A stretch of DNA of 64,000 nt, taken from Sophora flavescens (lineage: Eukaryota; Streptophyta; Magnoliopsida; Fabales; Fabaceae). The notes below the pieces were generated by a model that saw nothing but the letters and a program-made list of their open reading frames with translations, was not told the origin of the DNA and made no database searches. A program made the translations under genes and the position numbers. Where the stretch lies: the NCBI GenBank assembly GCA_030762895.1, contig CM061067.1:165476518-165540517 (forward strand), read 5' to 3'. This document shows, one piece after another, positions 31,317-42,654 of this stretch (its first letter is position 1; each line of letters begins with the position of its first letter).

Positions 31317-33511
31317 TCAAGGATCATGAAGGCGCACAGCTGAGATCAATCTCTCGATGTCACCACCCAAGTAGGCCTTAAGTCTTTGGCCATTGACTTT
31401 GAAGGTCCTTTTTGAAGTAGGATCCTCCACTTCCACAGCTCCATGAGGTGAGACTTCCTTGACAATGAACGGTCCCGACCACTTAGACTTCAACTTACCC
31501 GGAAACAACCTCAGCCGGGAATTGAACAGTAAAACTTGCTGTCTCGGCCGAAATGTTTTCATCACGATCTTCTTGTCGTGGTAGGTCTTGACTCGCTGCT
31601 TGTAAATGGCTGCATTCTCATATGCATTTAGGCGCATCTCCTCTAACTCATGCAGCTGATTCACTCTTTTCTCACCCGCCAGAGTGGCATCAAAATTCAA
31701 GAACTTCAACGCCCAAAAGGCTCGATGCTCCAACTCTACGGGAAGATGACATGCCCTTCCATAGACCATCTGAAATGGGGATAACCCCACAGAAGTTTTC
31801 AGTGCAGTCCGGCAGGCCCACAAGGCATCGTCCAACTTCTTTGCCCAATCTCTTCTTGAAGCGGCCACAGTCTTTTCCAGAATTCTCTTAATCTCTCGGT
31901 TAGAGACCTCCGCTTGCCCATTTGTTTGCGGATGATAGGGGGATGCCACCTTGTGCCTCACATCATACTTGGCCAGCACATTTCCCAGTTGTGAGTTGCA
32001 GAAGTGAGATCCTCCATCACTTATAAAAACCCTTGGGACACCGAACCTGGCAAAGATATTCTTCTTAATGAACTTGATCACTATTTGGGCATAATTCTTT
32101 GGAGTTGCAATGGCCTCCACCCATTTAGAGACATAGTCCACCGCCACCAAGATATATTCATTGGAGAATGAAGGTGGAAGTGGACCCATAAAATCAATGC
32201 CCCAACAGTCAAATACCTCAACTTCCAATATATTCTGCAGTGGCATCTCATTCCTCCTTGAAATGTTCCCAGTCCTCTGGCATTTGTCACAACTCTTCAC
32301 ATGGTTGAAAGAGTCCTTGAATATTGAGGGCCAAAAGAACCCAGATTGGAGGACCTTTGCAGCTGTCCGATCCCCATTGTAATGTCCACCATATGGAGAG
32401 TTATGACAATGCCACAAAACTTTCCTTGCTTCCTCTTGACTAACGCACCTCCTCCATAAGACATCCGGTCCAACCTTGAACAGAAATGGGTCATTCCACA
32501 TGAAATGGTTGGCATCCCGGAAGAACTTTTTCCTTTGTTGCCAAGTGAGGTGCTCTGGAACAATGTTGGCTGCCTTGAAATTTGCCATGTCGGCAAACCA
32601 TGGCCTCTCATGTACCAGCAATATGGCCTCATCCGGGAACTCATCCCGAATGTCCTTTTCTTTTGCAGCCACCTCTTCATTCACCAACCGGGACAAGTGG
32701 TCAGCCACCACATTCTCGCTGCCCTTTTTATCCCCGATGACTAAGTCAAATTCCTGCAACAACAGAATCCACCTTATGAGTCTTGGTTTAGAATCTAACT
32801 TAGTCAATAAATATTTAATTGCAGCATGGTCAGTATAAACTGTGACTTGTGACCCTATTAAGTAGGAACGAAATTTTTCCAGTGCAAACACTATGGCTAG
32901 CAACTCTTTTTCGGTTGTTGCATAATTTACTTGGTTCTCATTGAGAACCTTGCTAGCATAGTGAATAGCATGGAAAAATTTGTCCCTCCGCTGTCCCAAG
33001 ACTGCCCCAACTGCGTAGTCACTGGCATCACACATTAATTCAAATGGTGACTCCCAGTTGGGTGCAACAAGAATGGGAGCAGTAATCAACTTGTCTTTCA
33101 AAATTTGAAAAGAGTTAAGACAAGCAGTGTCAAACAGAAATGGAGTGTCCTTGTTCAAAAGGCTACACAGCGGCTTGGCTATCTTTGAAAAGTCCTTGAT
33201 GAACCGCCGGTAAAAGCCTGCATGCCCAAGGAAACTCCTCACACCCTTGACATTCACTGGTGGAGGTAGCTTCTCAATCACATCGATCTTGGATTTATCC
33301 ACTTCGATCCCCTTGGTTGAAATTTTGTGCCCAAGCACAATGCCTTCTTGCACCATAAAATGACACTTCTCCCAATTTAAGACTAAATTGGTGTCCATGC
33401 ATCTCTTTAACACAGCAGCAAGGTTAGACAAACAATTATCATAAGAGGAACCGAAAACAGAAAAATCACCCATGAAAATCTCAATATACTTTTCTACCAT
33501 ATCAGAAAAAA
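31317..33511 (-). pseudogene. pol: Athila pol: RT C-terminal part, RNase H, integrase
   Basis: A long open frame covers, in order, the RT catalytic region (FMGDFSVFG), RT thumb (GVRSFLGHAGFYRRFIKDFS), RNase H (FELMCDASDYAVGAVLGQ, ATTEKELLAIVFALEKFR, YTDHAAIKYLL, ENVVADHLSRL), the integrase HHCC finger (HCHNSPYGGHYNGDRT with CDKCQ), the integrase core (WGIDFMGPLPPS, FISDGGSHF, PYHPQTNGQAEVSNREIKR) and a C-terminal domain (FPGKLKSKWSGPFIVKEV). The DDE residues are all present. The RT catalytic pair is altered: GGT at 33468-33470 gives Gly where Asp is expected (FMDD to FMGD). The frame is cut from the upstream RT by a one-base insertion near 33515. Confidence 0.9.
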
Positions 33512-33972
33512 TGGAAAAGCATGCACCTTTGAAATGTCGCAGGCGCATTGCACAAACCGAAAGGCATCTTCCGATAGGCAAAAACTCCAAACGGGCATGT
33601 GAAAACAGTTTTCTCTTGGTCTTCCGGGTTAACCGCAATTTGGTTATAACCCGAATAACCATCCAAGAAACAATAGTATGCTTGCCCGGCTAATCTCTCC
33701 AGCATCTGGTCCATGAATGGAAGTGGGAAGTGATCCTTCCTAGTAGCTTGATTTAACTTCCGGTAATCTATACACATCCGCCAATCGGTGACCGTTCTAG
33801 TTGGAATCAACTCATTCTTCTCGTTGTGCACGACGGTCATGCCACCCTTCTTTGGAACCACTTGTACCGGACTCACCCAAGCACTATCGGAAATCAGATA
33901 TATCATTCCAGCTTCAAGGAGTTTCAGCACCTCCTTCTTCACCACTTCTTTCATTGTGGGGTTGAGCCTCCT
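33512..33972 (-). pseudogene. pol: Athila pol: RT N-terminal part
   Basis: Holds RT fingers and palm: KKEVLKLLEAGMIYLISDS, WVSPVQVVPKKGGMTVV, WRMCIDYRKLNQATRKDHFP, CFLDGYSGYNQI, FAYRKMPFGLCNAPATFQRC. The first catalytic Asp (LDGYSG) is intact. An in-frame TAG about 6 codons before MKEVV separates it from the protease-side frame, and an extra T in a CTTTT run near 33515 throws it out of frame with the rest of RT. Confidence 0.9.
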
Positions 33973-34870
33973 CTATGGTTGGACCACCGGTTTAAATTCA
34001 GCCTCCATCATGATCTTGTGCATGCAAAACGTGGGGCTAATACCTTTCAAATCGGAGATGGACCATCCAATAGCTGTCTTATACTCTTGAAGCACCCTTA
34101 CAAGCTTCTCCTCCTCCAATTGGGACAATTCATTGCTAACTATGACAGGGTTTTCATCATTCACACCCAGGAACACATACTTCAAGTGGGGAGGCAGGGG
34201 CTTAAGCTCTAACTGGAACTTCTCTTGGACTTCATCCTTCTTGAGCTCTTCCTTCACAGTGTTGACAGCAAGTTGCTTAGGTTGGGCTTCCAGATCACAC
34301 AAACACTCTTCTAATTCCTCCTCCTCTATCTCACCAAGATTTTCAATAGCATTCACAAGTACCTTATCAAGAGTAGAGGAGTGGTGCTGATGTGCACAGG
34401 TTTCCTTAGCCACTACATCCACAATGTCCATACGGAAACAGTTTTCTTCATCACTTGGGCGATGCATAGCTTCAAATACGTTGAAGGTAACCTCTTCATC
34501 TTGCACTCTGAGTCGAAGCTGGCCTTTTTGTACATCTATCAAGGCATGACCAGTTGCAAGGAAGGGTCTCCCCAGTATGAGTGGAACTTCTGCATCCTCC
34601 TCCATGTCTAAAATCACAAAATTCGCTGGGAAGATAAACTTATCTACCTTTACCAGAACATCTTCCAAGATACCATAAGGACACTTTATTGATCTATCAG
34701 CTAGTTGCAATGCCATCCTTGTTGGTTTTACCTCACCACCTCCAAGCTTATTTAAAATTGAAAGCGGCATCAAATTGATACTCTCCCAAGTCACACAAAG
34801 CCTTCCCAATAGCAATGCTCCCAATAGTGCAGGGGACCGTAAAACTACCAGGATCCTTAAGCTTTGGAGG
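33973..34870 (-). pseudogene. pol: Athila protease and linker
   Basis: Contains the retropepsin-like region after its active-site motif: INLMPLSILNKLGGGEVKPT, VLVKVDKFIFPANFVILDME, EVPLILGRPFLATGHALIDV. The active-site word expected as CDLGASINLMP is broken: upstream codons for CDLG are in the preceding frame, and a two-base deletion at about 34790 shifts into this frame. The C-terminal part is an acidic linker to RT, ending at the TAG at 33973. Confidence 0.85.
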
Positions 34871-35779
34871 TAGCTTCCTTTGCAGTATCGCACTGCACTC
34901 TTCAGTCAAGGTAACAGTCTCGCCTTCTTTAAACTTTCTTTTCTTTGTGAGCAACTCCTTCATGAATTTTACATAAGTGGGCATCTGCTCTAGTGCTTCA
35001 GCAAAGGGTATGTTGATCTGTAGCCTCTTGAAGATGTCAAGGAACTTGGCAAACTGCTCTTCCTTTTCCTTTTTCTTGCTCAAATGAGGATATGGTAGCT
35101 TTACGTAAGAGGGGATCACTTGAGGCTTGTCTCCATCTTTCAAAATCTGACTTTTAGTCTTCCTTAAGATTGAATTCTCATCTACTAGATTCTCCCTCTT
35201 GTCTTGTTCACTGCCCTTTTCTTCTTCCTCAACCACAACCTCTTTACCTTGTTCTTCACTCAGTTCAATTTTTTCAGCATTCATTTCTGTTTCTTCAGCC
35301 TCTCTCTGATTTTTCAACAAAGGTTCACCGTCCTCTTGCTCAAGATTTTTACCACTCCTCAAAACAATAGCCTTGCAATGCTCTTTAGGATTTGTCTGAG
35401 TGTTACCTGAAAAACTACTGCTGGATTGTTCTGCTAGTTGCTTTGCAATCTGTTCAACTTGAACCTCCAAGTTTTTTATGGATGCATCAGTGTTTTTCTG
35501 GTTTGACATGGACATCTGCATGAACTGATTGAGAGTGTTCTCCAAGATAGAAGTCCGGTCCTGAGGTGGTGGTGTGGGTTGAGGCTTGCTTGTTTGTCCG
35601 GCATCTTGCTTCCAACCAAAACTCGGTTGATTCCTCCATCCTTGGTTGTAGTTGTTGGAGTATTGGTTGTTGCCTGGCCGCCCATAGTTCCCCATATAAT
35701 TAGCTTCCTCATGGGAACTAGGCGGTGCCTCACATCTTCCATTATCATGATCACTTCCACAAAAATCACATCGCATCAC
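34748..35779 (-). pseudogene. gag: Athila gag nucleocapsid and gag-pol linker
   Basis: Opens with a zinc knuckle CDFCGSDHDNGRC (CX2CX3HX4C), then an Asn/Gly/Gln-rich segment, a predicted helical segment (NTDASIKNLEVQVEQIAKQL), an acidic region, and a conserved pre-protease segment (FLDIFKRLQINIPFAEALEQ, MPTYVKFMKELLTKKRKF). It runs to the broken protease motif CDLGE. An in-frame TAG at 35780-35782 separates it from the capsid part, so gag is interrupted by a single nonsense codon. Confidence 0.88.
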
Positions 35780-36790
35780 CTATTGGGGTGGTATGGTTGT
35801 CCCTTGAACAGTCTGGCGTTGTTGTGGGAGTTGAGCGATTTGCTTGGTAATGGACTCCAGTTGTTGTGTCATGAGTTTATTCTGAGCCAAAAGTGCAGAT
35901 TGTGAATCTAACTCCAACACTCCCCTTCTTGATGTGGGACCCCGATCATGATGCATCAAATAGTCATTCGATGCCATGGCCTCTATCAAAATCAGCGCTT
36001 CTTCTGCTGTCTTTGTGTTCATGGACCCTCCAGCCGAGGCATCCAACATATACCTAGTTGACGGCCTCAGTCCATTGCAGAATGTTTGCATCTGAGTAAG
36101 ATCATCGAACCCATGATTTGGACATCTTTGGAGTAAGCCTTTGAACCTGTCCCACGTGTCATGAAGAGTCTCACCTTCCTGTTGAGCAAAGCTTATGATG
36201 TCACTCCGTGTCTTCACAAATATTGAGGTGGGGAAGAATCTTGCCAGAAATTTTGCCTCTAAGTCATCCCATGTAGTGAAGCTCCCCCTTGGGTGAGATT
36301 GGAGCCAAGACTTGGCTCTATCTCTCAGAGAGAAAGGGAACAACCTTAGGCGAATTGCATCATCGGAGGCACCATTTATCTTCACCGTATCACACAACTC
36401 CAGGAAGTTGGACACATGACTGTTAGGATCTTCTTTCTCCAACCCGGCAAATTGATTATGTGAAACCATATTGATGAGAGATGGCTTGATTTCAAAATTG
36501 GTGTAGTTCACTGGAGGTCTCACTATGCTAGTGACATGCCGATTGACATTTGTATTGGCATAGTCACCAAGTGTCCTCCGTGGTGGTGGAGCACCTTCAC
36601 CATTGTCTGCCATTCTGAGTCTTTCTTGCTGCACTTGAGAGGTGGAAGTCTCTTGTTCTTCTTTTTGCTGTTCTAACAGTTTCTGCTCTCTTACTTGCCT
36701 TCGATTCTTCCTAGCTGTTCTTTCAATTTCAGGATCGTGGAGTAGTTGGTCAGCTGGGACAGTACCTCGAATACACAAGCAGTCTAGCAA
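35780..36790 (-). pseudogene. gag: Athila gag capsid part
   Basis: Retrotransposon gag core with SLINMVSHNQFAGLEKEDPN, HVSNFLELCDTVKINGASDD, RLRLFPFSLRDRAKSWLQSH, WDDLEAKFLARFFPTSIFVK, IISFAQQEGETLHDTWDRFK and a C-terminal helical Gln-rich segment. The first ATG in frame is at 36613 (MADNGEGAPPP). A conserved-looking basic/Gln stretch (DPEIERTARKNRRQVREQ) precedes it without an ATG, so the original start may have been lost. The frame ends at an amber codon directly before the zinc knuckle. CAG to TAG is the simplest origin. Confidence 0.88.
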
Positions 36791-36947
36791 ACAAGAGTGT
36801 TAGCAGTAAAAGTCAGCACACAACAGTAAATACCAGAAAAATGACAGCAAAAACAGAACAGAAAATTATGACAGAAAATAGATTATAACAGAATTTTTTT
36901 TTGCTTAAATTAGTAACCGAAATGGATATGCTAGTATTGAAACGCAG

Positions 36948-36965
36948 TCCCCGGCAACGGCGCCA
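36948..36965 (-). other. PBS of the Athila element
   Basis: On the minus strand TGGCGCCGTTGCCGGGGA, the tRNA-Asp-type site standard for Athila, a few bases from the 5' LTR end. Confidence 0.9.
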
Positions 36966-36971
36966 AAAACT

Positions 36972-38335
36972 TGTTGACGGATCTGGGCAAGTATACCCAG
37001 TCGTGCAAGTAATACGGTGGTGAGACCGTTTATCGTTCCCACGAGGACTGTGCCAAGTCCTAGCACGTACCGAATCGATTACTATCCAAGCGGATATTTG
37101 GATTGAAGGGAGATCGATAGTAACTGTCAAGCCCAAATAAGATTTAAACCTAAACTAAACAAAATAAAGAGAAAAGTTCTTTGAGAAATTCTATCGAACA
37201 CCAGGAAGGCAGTAAAAAGGATTATTCAAATATGACAACAACGCTGGGATTAGGTTCACTAGACTTCATACCCATGCAATGACATGACTAATAAACAGTT
37301 TCTACTTCAATTAAGACAATCAATCCACTAAATTACTCAAGCCTCGATTCCTCGGATGACAAGAGCCTAAATCCACTAATAGACCCTAATTCCTTAGGTG
37401 ACCTAGATTAGTGAATTCGCATTATGATTAGGGATCATGCGATTTCTAATAAACCTAGTTCCATTCCTAGATACCAGATTTACTAGGTGATAAATTTCAG
37501 TTCCGATTCTAATACGAATTTTCCAATTGCATATCAAAACACTAATCAAGTCATGGGGATGCTAGCCATAACAGGCATTAAACACAAATCAATCACTCAA
37601 TAACGAAGTAAAAACTGTATTACAAGATCACATCAAATACATGAGAATTCAGAGATAGCTACCCTAACCCCAACAATGGAGTTTAGCCACTCATGATCAT
37701 AACCACAACAAAAGAAATAGAGATGAAAAGAGGGAAGAACGCCATGGAATCCTTGTGCAGCTGCCTGGTTCAGAGAGAGTCTTTTGGGTTCAAAAACTAT
37801 TTTTTTATGATCTGCTCGTGCCCACTTATAGAAAGGCCATGCGTCACGGCCGTGATGGCCATCATGGCCAAGCCGTGATGGTCTCTGCCCTGGGAGCGCT
37901 TTCAAACTTTCATCTGTCACGGCCGTGACACTCATCACGGCCAGGCCGTGACACTCATCACGGCCAGGCCGTGATAGCTTCTGTCTGTGAGGGTCTGGTT
38001 GTCACGACCGTGATGCTCATCACGGCTAGGCCATGACAGCTTCTGACTTTTGCCTTCTTTTCTGCTCTGCTTGATCACGGCCGTGATGGTCATCACGGCC
38101 AGGCCGTGATAGGCTCTGCCCGGGTCGTTTTCTTCACTTTTCAGGTTCTGTCTTCATCCAAGCTCCACCATGGCTATTCTGAGCATTTTTCCTTGAATTC
38201 CTGCAAAACAACACCAAGAAATCGCCTCACCCGTTCCAAGGGAAAAACTAACTAAAATCAAATAAAGTATGCCTAATCTATATGAAAAATGCATGCAAAA
38301 GTGTACAGGAAACATGATGTAAAATCACACTATCA
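36972..38335 (-). repeat. 5' LTR of the Athila element
   Basis: 1364 bp, TGTTGACGG to CACTATCA on the plus strand, followed by the TSD TTTCA. It contains a longer palindrome cluster than the 3' LTR. Confidence 0.95.
37843..38113. repeat. Palindromic TCACGGCCGTGA cluster in the Athila 5' LTR
   Basis: TCACGGCCGTGA at about 37843 is followed by several TCACGGCCAGGCCGTGA dyads. One dyad with its spacer (cactcatcacggccaggccg) is present twice in a row where the 3' LTR has it once, and another unit (ggccatcatggccaagccgt) is missing from the 3' LTR. Confidence 0.9.
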
Positions 38336-38412
38336 TTTCACTATACTCATTTTTGTTTTCTCGCTTGTGCCTCTTTGAGGGAAGACTTTGGTATTCATAT
38401 TATAGCAAGAAA

Positions 38413-39516
38413 ATGGAAAAGTTTGGTTCCGAAAAGAGTACTATCAATGCGAGCTGTTCCAAGAAAAGTAACAAGATCGATGTGACACTAAATGACGTGA
38501 AGAGTTTATGTGAACTTAGCCAGCAAATGCCAGAAAAAGCACGCTCAGGCTTTGTCAGCAAGTATGGTAGAATATTGGACCTATTGCGTGTTCCGGTGGA
38601 AGCCCCCGCTCTGAGTTCGTTGGCCCAATATTGGAATTCAACTTTGAGGTGTTTTGAATTGCCTGACTTAGACATCACTTCGACCATAGAAGAGTATGCT
38701 TATATGCTAAGACTGCCAATTCAAAAGAGGACCTGTGTCTACATGTATTATGGCCAATATGTAACTGATTGGAAGATATCAATTCTATTGGAGTTTCGAC
38801 CAAAACAGCTAGAGAAAGCGGAAAAAGGAACCACCAAAGGATTGAAGAAGCTATTTTTGGAAGTGTATCTCAACGAGTTGGCCCAGCAACAACGATGAGT
38901 TACTTTCAACAAAGTACTAGCCCTCATGATATATGGGTTGGTGCTTTTTCCTTTTGTACCAGATCTGATTGATCAGTCAGCCATGGATGTTTTCTATAGG
39001 GTTGAAGAATATGGTGTGAACCCGATCCCTGTTATCTTAGCTGAAGCTTTCCTCTCCCTACATGTTTGTCATCAGAATTAACAAGGGAAACTGCGATGTT
39101 GTGCATCAATATTGTATGTCTGGATCATGACTCACTTGTACGCTCGCGATAAAATTGATAGAACAGATGACCCACTGAAAGGATTCGCTCGCATGCAACT
39201 AAAGCCACGTAAGCTGTATGAATGGAAACAAGAGTTTGATCAGATCGACCCGCGATCATTTAGTTGGATGTGTCCATGGTACAATGGAGATTCAGTTGTA
39301 TTCAGCTGTGGAAGTTTTTCAAATGTTCCATTGATGGGTCCCAGAGGTTGTGTATCATATTCACCGGCTTTGGTGATGGGTAAGCTCAAGTGGACACAGG
39401 ATGAACCCCCCGAAGAGTTGCTCGGTCGGGCATTCTTCCTATACCAAGAAAGTGAAAGCATTAATAGTCAAACAATAGCAGTAAGGTTAGCATGGAATGA
39501 TGTTCATATGAAATGA
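38413..39516 (+). pseudogene. Ogre-like ORF1, N-terminal and central part
   Basis: Begins MEKFGSEKST at an ATG (38413). It has the ORF1 hallmark segment GRILDLLRVPVEAPALSSLA, then LAQYWNSTLRCFELPDLDI and TIEEYAYMLRLPI, as in the extra 5' ORF that distinguishes Ogre elements. A TGA at 38896-38898 interrupts LNELAQQQR, most simply from TGG. The homology continues past it (LIDQSAMDVFYRVEEYGVNP) to a TAA near 39080, then resumes in another frame (WIMTHLYARDKIDRTDDPLK, VPLMGPRGCVSYSPALVMGK) and ends at TGA 39514. So there are at least two stops and a frameshift. The function of Ogre ORF1 is not established. Confidence 0.75.
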
Positions 39517-39566
39517 CCTGATGAATTAGGAAGGCGAATCATAGCTCACACAAAAAGATCTGAAGT

Positions 39567-40214
39567 ATGGAGAGAAGCGAGAAGAGGTTACCCCCAAGAC
39601 CTGCATCCCCTCTCCGTATTGAAAATAATCCTCTTACCGAAGATCAAATGTTGAAAGAAATCAAAATTTTAAAAGCTCAGATGAGGGTTTTGGATGAGAA
39701 GAACCAAGCTGCCGAAATAACTATTGTCACGCTCCGAAGCCAAGTGCAAAAGGTAAGTTTACAGATTGAGCATTTGAAAGATGAATGCGCCGTTGCCTAC
39801 AAAGCCCCGAGTCGTGCAAAAAGGGCAAGAAAAGAAAAAGAAGCAGAAATTCAAGAGCTGCTGGCAAAGATAGAATATCAAGAGAAGATGCTTGTCAAAC
39901 TTCAAAGGAAGAAAAAAGAGCTCAAGGCAGATGTAGGGGTTCATGTTGAAACAATACATATACTAGAAGAGAGAGTTGAATCCCTGCAAGAATCCTTGGC
40001 CCAAACAGAACTGTACTCTGATCGAGGATGGAACGAAGCAGCCAAGTATCGCGAGCTTCTAGCGGAGGCCAACATGAGAAAAAATTGGCTTAGAGCCAAA
40101 ATAAAAGACACTAAAAGAGTTGAAGCTCAACGTCACACAGAATGGGTAAGCTCCAATATCACACGTCCCAGCTGGTGGAGCGATTTGAAGAAGCATCCAT
40201 TCACATTCGTATGA
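39567..40214 (+). pseudogene. Ogre-like ORF1, C-terminal coiled-coil part
   Basis: A frame of about 215 codons that is nearly all predicted coiled coil: Lys/Glu/Leu heptads such as ILKAQMRVLDEKNQAAEITI, KEKEAEIQELLAKIEYQEKM and HILEERVESLQESLAQTELY. Ogre ORF1 proteins end in such a coiled coil. It is in a different frame from the central part (frameshift near 39520-39600). Treating it as a separate gene is possible but less likely given the order. Confidence 0.65.
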
Positions 40215-40720
40215 ACCATTTCCTTCAGATACCACCAAAGGTGACCGAGTTCTTCAATCATTTTGGGAAATTAGCCAAAGGGTTCAGGAAAAAGAAGATG
40301 AGACTCTTAACATAGTGCTTTGTGGACCTCAGAGAGAGATATAAACTATCAATGTGTTTCTTTTATTTTTATCAAAGACTCGTGATTTGTATCGAAATAT
40401 TTATAATGGAATGGAAGTTTTCATCAATTTCTGTCGAGCATTTTTTAGATGATATCTATCGAGGAGTGCGTTCTCCCTTAGATACGTCATCAACTATATT
40501 TTTACCATAAAAACAACGTATTTTCTGCGTAAAAATAAGAATGTTGCTAGTACGGGTATGGTCTATCGAGGAGTGGATTCTCCTTTGGACTTGACACCAA
40601 CTGCATTCAAGCTAGAGGGAACCATACCACTAGATTTGATTGCAGGATGAGTATTCTTGCTATAGGTGTATACGACAGTCTTCTTAAGAGCACTCTCGCG
40701 ATCAAACAAAGGGTGTTAAC
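40215..40720 (+). other. Spacer between Ogre-like ORF1 and gag
   Basis: Noncoding. It contains two related words (ctatcgaggagtgcgttctc near 40457 and ctatcgaggagtggattctc near 40562), a local duplication. Ogre elements have a spliced region between ORF1/gag and pol elsewhere. No intron can be defined here. Confidence 0.4.
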
Positions 40721-41630
40721 TTGCACATGCATACACACACAGACAAAAAAAAATTTGGGTTTACTAATGAGATTCTTGGATGCTTTATAGAGTCACATAC
40801 TTCTGAGAATCCGGGAACCATTGCGCGACCTAGGAAATGTGACACCAATCAAACCCGAGTTCACAATACCAGATCTCGGACCAGGATGGCTGCCAACATG
40901 CCTGAGGAAGGAAGAAACTTAAGCTCTGAAATAGATGAAGTGAGGGAAAGGATAAATGAAATGACTGAAACCCAAGCAAGATTAGAAGCCATACTGCAGG
41001 ATATGAGGGAATCTCTCGGCATGCTTAGTGCGAACAAAGATGCAAATGAACCTGGTAGGCGACGGATCTCTTTCGTGGTAACAGCACCGATGTTTTCAAA
41101 CATTAGCACGGGTCTCATTTAGGGAATATCTGGCCCCGACCAGGCACATCACATGACACCAATAACACTTCCCATTGGAGAAGGATATCCCCTTTTTGAA
41201 AATGCCTATCATGAAGTTACGGGCTATACCGCACCGACATGGGAGCAACTTTATGTATCTACTCACAGTTAGTCAGCGGGAGTTCATGCTGGTAAGGATA
41301 AGATGAAAGATGAATGGATGGAGGAAATGGAAGAACAAATAAAAGCAATAAAAGGTCCAAATACATACGACATAGAAGAACTCTGTCCCACCACAGATGT
41401 CGTAATCCCCAAGGACTTCAAGATTCCTGATTTTTCCAAATATGATGGAAGTGGGAATCCACGATTTCACCTCATCAGTTATGCCACCAAGATTGCAATT
41501 TGGTCCAAGGATGACAAATTCCTTATCAGCTTTTTCCGTGAAATTTTGACTGGCCTCGCCTTAGAATGGTATCTCCAATTGGACCATTCCAAGATCTCGT
41601 GATGGACGGAATTGGCTGACTTATTCGATG
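40721..41630 (+). pseudogene. gag: Ogre-like gag, N-terminal part
   Basis: Runs from a basic and coiled-coil start (SSEIDEVRERINEMTETQAR, LEAILQDMRESLGML) through frame changes and a stop at 41120 to the gag core: FKIPDFSKYDGSGNPRFHLI, FREILTGLALEWYLQLDHSK, and, after a TGA, WTELADLF. The homology stops abruptly near 41630 at an inverted segment. The rest of gag is on the other strand next to it. Confidence 0.75.
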
Positions 41631-42654
41631 TCATGCCCCACTTGCCCATGATGATAGTCACACCTTAGATCTTCGGCATACCTCCCTTCTTCTCTTGGAA
41701 TTCTTACCGGTGCAACAATGTTGTATCCCGCCTTCTTTAGTTCTTCTAAGATCTTTTGCATTGGCACTCGTAATTTCAGTACCTTCTTGATTGGGGACCC
41801 TCTTACCTCCAAATTGTTCACATGATTTCCATCATTATGATTCGGTATTGGATTTTTAACAATATTAGACCCGACCTCTTCTTCAAAACCTAGCTTCCCA
41901 CAAGCAATCAACTTTCTCACTACCATCTTAAAAGCTTCCCAATCCTTAATGGAATGTCCTGTGACATCCATGTGATACTTGCAAGTCTGATTTGAATTGT
42001 ACCAAGCAGGAAATGGTGGTTCTAGGGGACGTACAGGGTTCCCTGCAATTAAGTGGCAGTCAAACAATTGTTGGAATAAATCCACATTAGAGATGGACAA
42101 TCTCGGCAAGGGTGGCAGACTTGGATTTTGGAAACGTCCTTGGTTTTGGAAATTTGGGTGAGCCGGTGGATAGTTTGGGCGGTTTTGTGGGGGTGCAGGC
42201 GGGTAACGGGTGTATGTTGGGCGAGAAAGGTTATATGGTTGAGGGGTAGGAATATTGTTGATTTGGTTTTGTAGGTAAGTGTTGGTTTGTGAGGATGATT
42301 GTAACGGGTAAAGTGGGGTTTGTGTATGGTATGTAATATGTGGATTTGGGTTATATGGTGCTTGGTACCGAGGATTAAAGTTCTGTTGGCGTTGTACATA
42401 ATTTGCCGCAACTTCTTTCTTCTTTGGCTATAATCCTTTCCGGGATGCACTTCCTTCAACATCATTCATGGGAAGCTTTCCAGCACTTGCTAAAAATTCA
42501 ATCCTTTCATCGGCGGCGATCAAGTCGGAGAAATATTTATAGGCTGCCCCAGCCATGGCCCCTATAAAAGGCGCTCCAAGGGTTCCTAAAACTTATTAGC
42601 ACATTTCAGATAAAGTCAATGGGGGTTGAACTTGTTCAGCCAAACTCCTCATAC
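41631..42654 (-). pseudogene. gag: Inverted 3' part of Ogre-like gag
   Basis: On the minus strand, from 42654 down: GMRSLAEQVQPPLTLSEMC, a stop, GAAYKYFSDLIAADERIEFL, then a Pro/Gln/Asn-rich segment, then LFQQLFDCHLIAGNP, CKYHMDVTGHSIKDWEAFK and CDYHHGQVGHDIE. These follow, with a gap of a few dozen residues, the gag part on the plus strand at 41630. So this is the 3' portion of the same kind of gene in opposite orientation. It has several stops (for example near 42430 and 42590). Confidence 0.7.

Larger units (their letters stand above)
11845..38335 (-). mobile_element. Athila-type Ty3/Gypsy retrotransposon, complete ends, with nested insertion
   Basis: LTRs at 11845-13167 (3') and 36972-38335 (5') bound a minus-strand element. 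The target-site duplication TTTCA is present at 11840-11844 and 38336-38340. Order on the minus strand: 5' LTR, PBS, gag, protease, RT, RNase H, integrase, conserved post-pol block, palindrome array, env-position ORF, PPT, 3' LTR. Without the 15.1-kb nested block it is about 11.4 kb. It inserted in the leader of the Ogre-like element. All pol domains carry disabling changes, so it cannot now move on its own. Confidence 0.93.
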
